The notes under the pieces are model-generated. The model saw nothing but the letters and a program-made list of their open reading frames with translations. It ran no database searches and was not told where the DNA came from. From DATNBT01 sp964579765 (GTDB lineage Bacteria > Acidobacteriota > Vicinamibacteria > Vicinamibacterales > CAVVIG01), in assembly GCA_964579765.1 (NCBI GenBank), contig CAZOIK010000429.1, positions 1-29,847 on the forward strand: a stretch of 29,847 nt of DNA, written 5' to 3'. Positions 16,418-23,503 of the stretch are shown here, piece by piece. A program made the translations under genes and the position numbers. Within the stretch, counting starts at the first letter, position 1. Every line of letters begins with the position of its first letter.

Positions 16418-17170
16418 TTGCGACTCCCCGAATTCATCATTGGCGGCGCGCCGCGCTCCGGCACGACATGGCTCTACGAGGTGCTCGACAGGCACCCCGG
16501 CGTTCACATGGCGAAGCCGCTCAAGCCGGAGCCGAAGTTCTTTCTGCGCGACGACGAGTACGCGAAAGGGCTCGCGTATTACTCAGACCGATGGTTCGCG
16601 GACGTGGGCGCGGGAAAAGTCGCGGGCGAGAAGAGCACCGACTATCTCGAGAGCGCTGCGGCAGCGTCGCGCCTCGCGCGCGACCTCCCGCACGTCAGGC
16701 TGATCTTTCTGCTGCGCGAGCCGGTCTCGCGTGCGTATTCGAACTATCTCTGGTCGAAGATGAACGGCCTCGAGAGCGAGAGCTTTGCTGATGCGCTGGC
16801 GCTCGAGGCGCAGCGCGAGCGCGAGCTCCCCGAGAAGTGGAAGTTCACGCGGCCGTTCTCCTACTACTCGCGCGGCCTGTACGCGGACCTGCTGGGGCCG
16901 TACTTCAGCACGTTCACGGAGCACCAGCTCCTGATCGTCCGCTTCGAGGACATCATCGAACGTCCGGCCGAGCTGGCGGAAACCGTTCATCGCTTCATCG
17001 GCGTCGCGCCGCGTCCGGCGGATGCCGCCGGCATCGGCGTCATCAATCCATCCGAGGGCGACACGGCCGCGCTCGGCGACGATGTGCGGTGTGCGCTGGC
17101 CGCGCGCTACGAGGAGCCGAACCGGCGGCTGGCCGCGCTGCTCGGACCTGCGTTTCCGACGTGGAAATAG
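16418..17170 (+). CDS. Sulfotransferase (PAPS-dependent)
   Basis: This 250-residue soluble protein shows both PAPS-binding signatures. The 5'-phosphosulfate loop is IIGGAPRSGTTWL at residues 7-19. The 3'-phosphate site is LIFLLREPVSRAYSNY, with R100 and S108. The middle section (SYYSRGLYADLLGPYFSTF, LLIVRFEDI) resembles heparan/glycan sulfotransferases of the Sulfotransfer_1 family. The start is TTG at 16418; an in-frame stop at 16409 and the early PAPS loop leave no better choice. There is no signal peptide or membrane segment, so it acts in the cytoplasm, where PAPS is made. Its end overlaps the deacetylase start by 10 bases. APS kinase is encoded 1.9 kb downstream. The target is inferred to be the glycan of this locus. 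Confidence 0.9.
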   Translation: MRLPEFIIGGAPRSGTTWLYEVLDRHPGVHMAKPLKPEPKFFLRDDEYAKGLAYYSDRWFADVGAGKVAGEKSTDYLESAAAASRLARDLPHVRLIFLLREPVSRAYSNYLWSKMNGLESESFADALALEAQRERELPEKWKFTRPFSYYSRGLYADLLGPYFSTFTEHQLLIVRFEDIIERPAELAETVHRFIGVAPRPADAAGIGVINPSEGDTAALGDDVRCALAARYEEPNRRLAALLGPAFPTWK

Positions 17171-18291
17171 AGGCGCTGCGTGACGTCCGGGTCACCTCGG
17201 TGGGGAGCCATGCCGACGCCGCGTGGGCCGAGGGCCGGCACTTCAAGATTCCCGCCGGCTTGCCGTCCCGGCTCAACTGGCACGTGACCGCGTCCGGCGA
17301 TCTGTCGATCCGGCCCTCGTCTGCGACCGCGTCGCCGGCCGACGTGGCGGCGCTCCGCGAGCGCGCGGCGTTCACCGAGCGCGCGCCGATGAGCGCGCGG
17401 CTGCCCGTGAGCTACCAGCGCGTGCCGGGGCCGATGCGCGCGTCGATCGCGTCGCTCATCGGCCGGTGGAACCGCGGGCGAATCGGCCGATGGGCCGCGT
17501 TTCCCGGATGGCCGCTGGACCTCAGCGCCGATCTCCTGCGCGATCTGAGTGCGCCGCGCCGTCCGCGTCTGCCCGGGCCGTCGCCCGTCGTTCTGACGCA
17601 CGACATCGATTCCGCGGAAGGCCTCGAGCACCTGGTCTCGCGCTTCCTTCCCCTCGAAGAAGCCGTCCGCGCGCGATCGACGAGCTTCATCGTCCCCTGC
17701 GCGTGGGAGGTCGACGAGGGGCTCGTGGCTGGCGTCATCGAGCACGGGCATGACGTCGGCGTCCACGGCTACGACCACAGCCACCGGACGCCGTTCGCCT
17801 CGGACGAGCAGCGCCGCCGGCGGCTCGACGCGGCGCTGCCGTTCGCCAAGCGGCACAGCAGCGTCGGGTATCGTGCGCCGTCGCTGCTGCGGACGCGCGC
17901 GCTGCTGCGCGATCTCGCCGGCCGCTACCACTACGACAGCAGCATCCCGACGTCAGGCGGGCTGTTTCCCGTGCCGAACAACGGCTGCGCGACGGCGCGC
18001 CCGTTCACGATCGAAGGCATCCGCGAGCTGCCGCTCTCGATGCCGCGCGACGGCAGCCTGCGGTTCCTCGGGTACTCGCCGGACGAGATCGCGGCGATGT
18101 GGATCGACTGCGCCGACGCGATCGCCCGCTCGGGCGGTGTCGTCGTCCTCCTGACGCACTGCGAGCGCCGCTTCAGCGGGACGGAGGCGATGCTCGGCGC
18201 GTACCGGCGCTTCCTCGACCACGTCGCCAGCCATGACGAACGGTTTGTCTTCAGCAGTGCGACAGACGTCGTGGATGAACGCGCCCACTAA
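17161..18291 (+). CDS. Polysaccharide deacetylase (NodB-homology, CE4-like)
   Basis: The protein has 376 residues. The NodB-type domain begins near residue 140: VVLTHDIDS (D148 and D150) corresponds to the TFDD motif, HGYDHSH supplies the metal-binding pair H202 and H206, VGYRAPSLL is the third motif, and VVLLTHCERR the late histidine motif. About 140 N-terminal residues precede it without recognisable domain, signal peptide or membrane helix. The likely reaction is removal of an acetyl group from an N-acetylated sugar in the cytoplasm. GTG at 17161 was chosen because it gives a 10-base overlap with the sulfotransferase gene and no ATG lies before the conserved region. Coupling to the sulfotransferase suggests that the two act on the same glycan. 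Confidence 0.88.
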   Translation: MEIEALRDVRVTSVGSHADAAWAEGRHFKIPAGLPSRLNWHVTASGDLSIRPSSATASPADVAALRERAAFTERAPMSARLPVSYQRVPGPMRASIASLIGRWNRGRIGRWAAFPGWPLDLSADLLRDLSAPRRPRLPGPSPVVLTHDIDSAEGLEHLVSRFLPLEEAVRARSTSFIVPCAWEVDEGLVAGVIEHGHDVGVHGYDHSHRTPFASDEQRRRRLDAALPFAKRHSSVGYRAPSLLRTRALLRDLAGRYHYDSSIPTSGGLFPVPNNGCATARPFTIEGIRELPLSMPRDGSLRFLGYSPDEIAAMWIDCADAIARSGGVVVLLTHCERRFSGTEAMLGAYRRFLDHVASHDERFVFSSATDVVDERAH

Positions 18292-19039
18292 CCCCGCAGA
18301 GGGCAGACCTGAAGGTCTGCACTACGACTCGATGACGTGCTCGGCGCCGGCCGAGCGGTCGGCGCGCATGTGCGAGCTCGTCCTGGAGCATGTGAGCCAC
18401 GATCGCGCGATCGAGCTCTTCGATCTCGGGTGCGGCACGGGCTCGCTCGTGTTTCTCCTCGCCGGCGCGCTTCCGCTGGCGACGATCGTCGGGATCGACG
18501 TGTCCGCGCCGAACATCGACGCCGCGGAGGCGCGCCGCTCGACGCTCGGCACAGCGGCGGCCGCGCGCGTGCGATTCGAGCGCGCCGACTACCTCGTTAG
18601 GCCCGCATCGCCGGTCGACGCGATCGTCTCCGACGGCGTCCTGCACCTGATCCCCGGCGACACTCGCGCGCTGTTCGCGAAGCTCGCGGCGGATCTTCGT
18701 CCACGCGGTGTGCTCGTCCTCTGTATGCCGTACGATTGCATGTACAACTACATGTTCGCGATGCTTCGCCGCGGGCTCCGGCTCATCCGATCGCGCGCGC
18801 TCGACGCGTTCATCCTTCGCATTGGCCGGATGCTCCATGGCGGCGACATGGGTGACGACGGACTGCGTGAACGGATTCCTTACATGTACATCGCGCCGGA
18901 GCGGCTCGCGGGACGACGGCTGCGGGAGCGGGTGGCGCCATCCGTCGGTCTCCAACTGCGGGCGCGTTATCCGATGAAGAGCGTCAGCCTGTCGCAGCTC
19001 AGGCACGAAGTGCTCGTCTTCGAAAAGGCGGCCTCGTGA
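18275..19039 (+). CDS. Class I SAM-dependent methyltransferase (start uncertain)
   Basis: From ATG 18275 the protein has 254 residues; from ATG 18332 it has 235. The SAM motif is LFDLGCGTGSLV (D50-G56 in the longer form). It is followed by GIDVSAPNID, the segment VDAIVSDGVLHLIPG and LRPRGVLVLCMPY. The longer form overlaps the deacetylase end by 17 bases and reads through hairpin element 3, translating it as GRPEGLHY. The shorter form leaves that element as a non-coding spacer, as at its two other locations. The upstream ATG is listed, but I consider the two about equally likely. The substrate is unknown; sugar O-methylation is plausible from context. The stop overlaps the cysC start as GTGA. 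Confidence 0.82.
   Translation: MNAPTNPAEGRPEGLHYDSMTCSAPAERSARMCELVLEHVSHDRAIELFDLGCGTGSLVFLLAGALPLATIVGIDVSAPNIDAAEARRSTLGTAAAARVRFERADYLVRPASPVDAIVSDGVLHLIPGDTRALFAKLAADLRPRGVLVLCMPYDCMYNYMFAMLRRGLRLIRSRALDAFILRIGRMLHGGDMGDDGLRERIPYMYIAPERLAGRRLRERVAPSVGLQLRARYPMKSVSLSQLRHEVLVFEKAAS
18303..18325 (+). repeat. Hairpin element 3 (TGAA-loop, REP-like)
   Basis: An inverted repeat with 7-base arms: GCAGACC at 18303-18309, loop TGAA at 18310-18313, GGTCTGC at 18314-18320, followed by ACTAC at 18321-18325. It lies 11 bases after the deacetylase stop. Its TGA is in the same frame as that gene, although a TAA at 18289-18291 comes first. It closely matches element 1 (8241-8264), differing by a compensated base pair in the arms. 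Confidence 0.8.
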
Positions 19040-19569
19040 GTGCAGGGCGAGGATTCACGTTGTGGTTCACCGGTCTGTCAGGCTCCGGGAAGTCGACGCT
19101 GTCGCGTGCGGTGGCGGACGCGCTGCGCGCGCGCGGTCACCGCGTCGAAGCGCTCGACGGAGATGAGATCAGGCAGCGTCTCAGCCACGGCCTCGGCTTC
19201 TCGAAAGCCGACCGCGACGAGAACATCCGGCGCATCGGCTTCGTCGCGCGGCTGCTCTCACGCAACGGCGCCGTCGCGATTGCCGCGGCGATCTCGCCGT
19301 ACCGTGAGGTCCGTGACGAAATCCGACGCGAGCACGACGCGCCCTTCGTCGAAATCTTCCTCGACTGTCCGCTCGACACGCTCATCACGCGCGATCCAAA
19401 GGGTCTCTACGCCAGGGCGCTTCGCGGAGAGATCGCTCACTTCAGCGGCATCTCCGATCCGTACGAGCCGCCGATCGCGCCGGAGATCACGGTGCACACG
19501 GATTGCGAGAGCGTCGAGGCCTCGCGCGACGTGATTCTTCGCTGGCTCGAATCCAGGACGCTGCTGTGA
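19036..19569 (+). CDS. cysC: Adenylylsulfate (APS) kinase
   Basis: This 177-residue single-domain kinase phosphorylates APS to PAPS. The P-loop is GLSGSGKST at residues 13-21. It is followed by LDGDEIRQRLSHGLGFSKAD and ENIRRIGFVARLL, the serine motif ISPYREVRDEIR, and the lid segment DPKGLYARALRGEIAHFSG with ISDPYEPP. All are characteristic of CysC and complete. The protein stands alone, not fused to CysN, and no ATP sulfurylase (CysDN or Sat) is in the window, so APS must come from elsewhere. Its place in this operon, with the sulfotransferase upstream, points to PAPS supply for glycan sulfation rather than cysteine synthesis. GTG start in a GTGA overlap; stop overlaps the next GTG likewise. 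Confidence 0.95.
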   Translation: MSAGRGFTLWFTGLSGSGKSTLSRAVADALRARGHRVEALDGDEIRQRLSHGLGFSKADRDENIRRIGFVARLLSRNGAVAIAAAISPYREVRDEIRREHDAPFVEIFLDCPLDTLITRDPKGLYARALRGEIAHFSGISDPYEPPIAPEITVHTDCESVEASRDVILRWLESRTLL

Positions 19570-21659
19570 CGTTCACCCGCCGGCTGTATCTCGCTGCGCT
19601 CGGCGCGATCGCGCTCGTCTACCTGCACAACACGCTGCCGCATCTGACGATGATGCCGCGTGTGAATGTGGACGAGCCGTGGCTCATGGAGCGGGCGTAT
19701 CAGGTGATCCGAACCGGCATCCCGAGCCAGCCGATGCTCGGACTGAAGACGGCGTACCTGCTGCAGGTCGGCTACGGCTACCTGCTCGCGCCGTGGATGG
19801 CGGTGTTCGGCGTCGGATTGTTCCAAGCGCGGTTGTTCAACGTGCTGCTCGGTCTGGGGACGGTGCTCCTTGTAGCGTCGATCGGGCGGCGCACCGTCGA
19901 TCCGATCGCAGGCCTCACGGCCGCGGTCCTGCTGGCGGTCGACAGCAGTTTTCTCGGCGGCGCACGCAACGCCCGCACCGATCTGCCGTCGGTGTTCTTC
20001 GTCACGGCCGCGTTCGCGGCCTACGTCGTGGCGAGGCAGCGTTCGCGCGGCTGGTGGTTCGCGCTGAGCGGCGCGTCGCTCGGCGTCGCGATGCTCGTGC
20101 ACGGCAACGCGTTCTGGGCCGGCCTCATTCTGTTCGCCTGGTACCTGCTCGACTACGGCCTCGCAGGGTTCGTCAATTCGTTCGGCTATGCGTTCGTCGG
20201 CGGCATGCTGGTGACGTTCGGGCCGTACCTGGCGGTCGTGCTCGCCCGCTGGCACGACGTGCAGGTGCAGATCGGCAATTTCGCCGGCGATCGCGTCCCG
20301 GCGTGGCGGCCGTCGGTCGTCCTGCACGAGGCGGCGCTCGAGATCGGACGCTATCGAGGCTGGTACTTCGGCCTCGTGACGAACTCAGTGCCCAACCCGC
20401 TGTTATGGACGTTCGAGGCTCTGACCGTAATCGGCATTCTGGTGCTGGCGCTTCGAGTCGTCATCGGACCGAAGGCGCAGGCGGAAGATCGCCACGGCGC
20501 CGCGCGTCTGCTGATTCTGTCTCTCGGCGCCGCCGCGATCTTCGCGTGCTTCATCAACAACAAGGTGCCGGTGTACATGCCGCACCTCCTGATCGGCTTC
20601 GCCCTCGCCGCCGGCGCCGGCGTGAGCGAGCTCACACAGTTGTTGCCGGGGTTCGCGTACCTCGGTCCACTCTTCGTCGCGCTGTACGCGGTGGCCGGGG
20701 TCGCCTACTACGAGAAGTGGTACTCCAGTGCAAGCAAGAGCGAGCTGCTGCCGTACGAGAGCACGGAGGCGACGCTGCGATTGCTCGCGCCGCCAGGCCC
20801 CAGCTACATCTACGCGTCGCCGCAGTTCTGGGTGCCGTTTCACGACGTGCCGGGGACATCTTTCTTCTCGTATGCCGAAGCCCAGCCGGTCGAACACGAC
20901 GGTGTCGTCTCGCTGAACGGCGCGGCCGCCGACAAGCCCATCATTCTCCTTGTGGACGAGCTGCAGTGGCTGCCGGAGCTGACCGTCGGCATCTCGCAGC
21001 CGACGACGGCGTGGCAGCGGGAATGGACGCGGTTCATCGAGCAGAGATGCGCGCTCGACGCCGTCGCGTTCGGCACCGCGCACGGGACGATTGCCGCGTT
21101 TCTGTGCAGCCTCCACGCCGCGCCCCACGCTGCGCGCGTCCGGATAGTCGGCGGTACTACGGAGTACGAACCGGACGACACGGTGCTGGCACAGTCGAGC
21201 GAGGACCTCGCAGGGTGGACGCAGTACGATGATCCGCGCCGAACTTCGGCAGCGCAGCCGTCCGTCTCCGTCACGGCCGCAGGCCTGCGGATCTCGGGCA
21301 CCGGCTGGCCCGGCATCGTGAAGATGTTCGACGCGACTGCGGGCGATCGTTATCTGGTGCGCACTCACACGGCGAATACACACGACGGCGACCTGCTCTA
21401 CCTCGGCACCTGGCAGCAGCCGCAGGTCCGCTCGCTCGGCGGCGCCTCGTCGTCCGGGATCCCCGCGCCGCTGATCGCGGCGCCGTGGTTCCCGCATGAT
21501 CGCGCGTTCGTCGCGACGGCGTCGAAAGTGCGCGTACTCGTTTACTCGGAAGCGCCGTCGACCGACTTTCTGATCTCGGCGCTCGACATCGTGCGCCTGC
21601 GCCCGACGGACCTGAAAGAGGCGTCGTACGACCACGGACGTGCGGAGGCCGCGCGTTGA
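19566..21659 (+). CDS. GT39-like membrane glycosyltransferase with C-terminal soluble domain
   Basis: This 697-residue protein has an N-terminal PMT/ArnT-like part of about 400 residues. One helix is followed by the acidic external loop motif VNVDEPWLMERAYQV (D36, E37), then SSFLGGARNARTDLPSVFF and about ten hydrophobic segments. The remaining 290 or so residues, after YEKWYSSASKSE, are soluble and probably periplasmic. The last 150 (from about VRIVGGTTEYEPDD) look beta-rich and may form a carbohydrate-binding-like fold, but no family is recognised. The GTG start lies in a GTGA overlap with cysC. It probably transfers a sugar from a polyprenyl-phosphate donor onto the exported glycan or a protein. 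Confidence 0.82.
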   Translation: MTFTRRLYLAALGAIALVYLHNTLPHLTMMPRVNVDEPWLMERAYQVIRTGIPSQPMLGLKTAYLLQVGYGYLLAPWMAVFGVGLFQARLFNVLLGLGTVLLVASIGRRTVDPIAGLTAAVLLAVDSSFLGGARNARTDLPSVFFVTAAFAAYVVARQRSRGWWFALSGASLGVAMLVHGNAFWAGLILFAWYLLDYGLAGFVNSFGYAFVGGMLVTFGPYLAVVLARWHDVQVQIGNFAGDRVPAWRPSVVLHEAALEIGRYRGWYFGLVTNSVPNPLLWTFEALTVIGILVLALRVVIGPKAQAEDRHGAARLLILSLGAAAIFACFINNKVPVYMPHLLIGFALAAGAGVSELTQLLPGFAYLGPLFVALYAVAGVAYYEKWYSSASKSELLPYESTEATLRLLAPPGPSYIYASPQFWVPFHDVPGTSFFSYAEAQPVEHDGVVSLNGAAADKPIILLVDELQWLPELTVGISQPTTAWQREWTRFIEQRCALDAVAFGTAHGTIAAFLCSLHAAPHAARVRIVGGTTEYEPDDTVLAQSSEDLAGWTQYDDPRRTSAAQPSVSVTAAGLRISGTGWPGIVKMFDATAGDRYLVRTHTANTHDGDLLYLGTWQQPQVRSLGGASSSGIPAPLIAAPWFPHDRAFVATASKVRVLVYSEAPSTDFLISALDIVRLRPTDLKEASYDHGRAEAAR

Positions 21660-23503
21660 CCGGTCGGCTGCCGGATGTCCTCTGCGTCTCGTCGATCGAC
21701 TGGGACTTCATCTGGCAGGGGCACCAGGAAATCATGTCGCGTATGGCCGCCGAGGGTCACCGCGTGCTGTTCGTCGAGAACACCGGCGTGCGCGCGCCCA
21801 AGGTGCGCGACCTGCCGCGCGTGCGCCAGCGGATCCGCAACTGGTGGCGCGGCACGAAAGGCTTCCGAGAAGAGCGCCTGAATCTTTTCATCTACTCGCC
21901 GCTGCTGCTGCCGCTGCCGTACTTCTGGCTCGCGCGCTGGATCAATCGCGTGCTGCTGGCGCGGGCGCTCCGCCGCTGGATGGATGCGGTCGGCTTCCAC
22001 CGGCCGATCCTCTGGACGTTCCTGCCGACGCCGCTCGCGCTCGACGTGATCCGCGCCGTCGATCCGCAGGTGACGATCTACTACTGCATCGACGACCTGG
22101 CGTCGAGCTCGCCGGGGGCGCGCAAGATCGTCGCGAGCGAGGAGCGGCTGTTCCGGCGGGCCGATCTCGTGTTCGTCACGTCCGAGCGCCTGCGCGAACG
22201 CGCCGCGCGCTACAGCAGCCGCGTGCATCTGTTCCCTTTCGGTGTCAACCTCGAACGCTTCGACGCCGTCCGGCGCGCGCACAACGCACCGCCAGCGGAT
22301 CTGGCGACGCTCGGCCGTCCGGTCGTCGGCTACGTCGGCGGGCTGCATCAGTGGGTCGACCAGTCGCTGCTCGTCGCGGTGGCCGGAAAGTTGCCGGAGA
22401 TGAGCTTCGCGCTCGTCGGTCCCACGCAGACCGACGTGTCGGCGCTCGAGCAGTGTTCGAACGTCACGCTGTTCGGCCAGCGCGCGCATCCCGACGTGCC
22501 GAAGTACGTCAAGCAATTCGACGTCGGCATCGTGCCCTATCTGCTGACCGATTACACGGCGAACGTCTACCCGACGAAGCTGAACGAATACCTCGTCATG
22601 GGCATTCCCGTTGTCGCCACGGATCTGCCTGAGATACGCCGCTTCAACCGCGAGCACGGCGACGTCGTCGAGGTGGCCGGCACGGCCGACGCGTTTGCCG
22701 CGGCGATTAAGAAATCGCTCAACGGCGCCTCGTCGCCTGCGGTGGTGCAGCATCGCATCGACGTCGCGCAGTCGAACAGCTGGGAGCAGCGGATCGCGTC
22801 GATGGAAGGGCTCATCGACGAAGCGATTGCCAGACGGGAAGCGTCGGATCAGCGGTGGGACCAAGCGCTGCGGCGGATGTATCGGCGCACCCGCGCGCAC
22901 GTGACGGAGATCGTCGTTGCGGTCATAGCCGCGTATCTGATGATCTTCCAGACGAACCTGGTGTGGCGGGTCGCCGCCCCGCTCCGGATGTCCGCACAAC
23001 CGGTGCACGCCGACGCGATCGTGGTGTTCGCGGGCGGCGTCGGCGAGAACGGCAAGGCGGGCGGCGGTTCTCCGGAGCGTGTGGACGAGGCGGTCGCGCT
23101 GTATCGCGGCGGCTACGCCCCATACATGGTGATCTCCTCCGGCTACGTGTACAGCTTCAACGAGGCGCAGCAGTTGCGCGACCTGGCGGTGGCGAAGGGC
23201 GTACCGGTGGGCGCTATTGCCCTCGAAGAACGGGCGACGAACACCTACCAGAACGTTGCCTTCAGCGACGCGATTCTCCGCGATCATCACTGGACGTCGA
23301 TCCTGCTGGTGAGCTCACCGTACCACATGCGTCGGGCGACGATGGTCTGGCACAAGGTGGCGCCCGAGATCGCGGTGACCCCGACGCCGCCGCCGCGCAG
23401 CCAGTTCTACGATCACACCCGCGGCGCGACGCTCGAGCAGGTCCGCGGCATCGTGTACGAGTATCTGGCGATTCTCGGCTACTGGCAGCGGGGCTGGGTG
23501 TGA
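21656..23503 (+). CDS. Fusion: GT-B glycosyltransferase + membrane helix + YdcF/DUF218 domain
   Basis: The protein has 615 residues. Residues 1 to about 400 form a GT-B enzyme: VLCVSSIDWDFIWQGHQEIM at the start, WTFLPTPLAL, IYYCIDDL, LFPFGVNLERF at the hinge, VVGYVGGLHQWVDQSLL and the donor motif YPTKLNEYLVMGIPVVAT with E311. A single helix (VTEIVVAVIAAYLMIFQ, about 416-432) follows. Residues from about 445 form a YdcF/ElyC-type domain (ADAIVVFAGGVGENG, MVISSGYVYS, LEERATNTYQNVAFS, LLVSSPYHMRRA). The topology suggests a cytoplasmic transferase and an outer-face YdcF part. The frame is continuous with no sign of a sequencing frameshift. TTG start in a TTGA overlap; an ATG start is lacking. Confidence 0.9.
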   Translation: MTGRLPDVLCVSSIDWDFIWQGHQEIMSRMAAEGHRVLFVENTGVRAPKVRDLPRVRQRIRNWWRGTKGFREERLNLFIYSPLLLPLPYFWLARWINRVLLARALRRWMDAVGFHRPILWTFLPTPLALDVIRAVDPQVTIYYCIDDLASSSPGARKIVASEERLFRRADLVFVTSERLRERAARYSSRVHLFPFGVNLERFDAVRRAHNAPPADLATLGRPVVGYVGGLHQWVDQSLLVAVAGKLPEMSFALVGPTQTDVSALEQCSNVTLFGQRAHPDVPKYVKQFDVGIVPYLLTDYTANVYPTKLNEYLVMGIPVVATDLPEIRRFNREHGDVVEVAGTADAFAAAIKKSLNGASSPAVVQHRIDVAQSNSWEQRIASMEGLIDEAIARREASDQRWDQALRRMYRRTRAHVTEIVVAVIAAYLMIFQTNLVWRVAAPLRMSAQPVHADAIVVFAGGVGENGKAGGGSPERVDEAVALYRGGYAPYMVISSGYVYSFNEAQQLRDLAVAKGVPVGAIALEERATNTYQNVAFSDAILRDHHWTSILLVSSPYHMRRATMVWHKVAPEIAVTPTPPPRSQFYDHTRGATLEQVRGIVYEYLAILGYWQRGWV

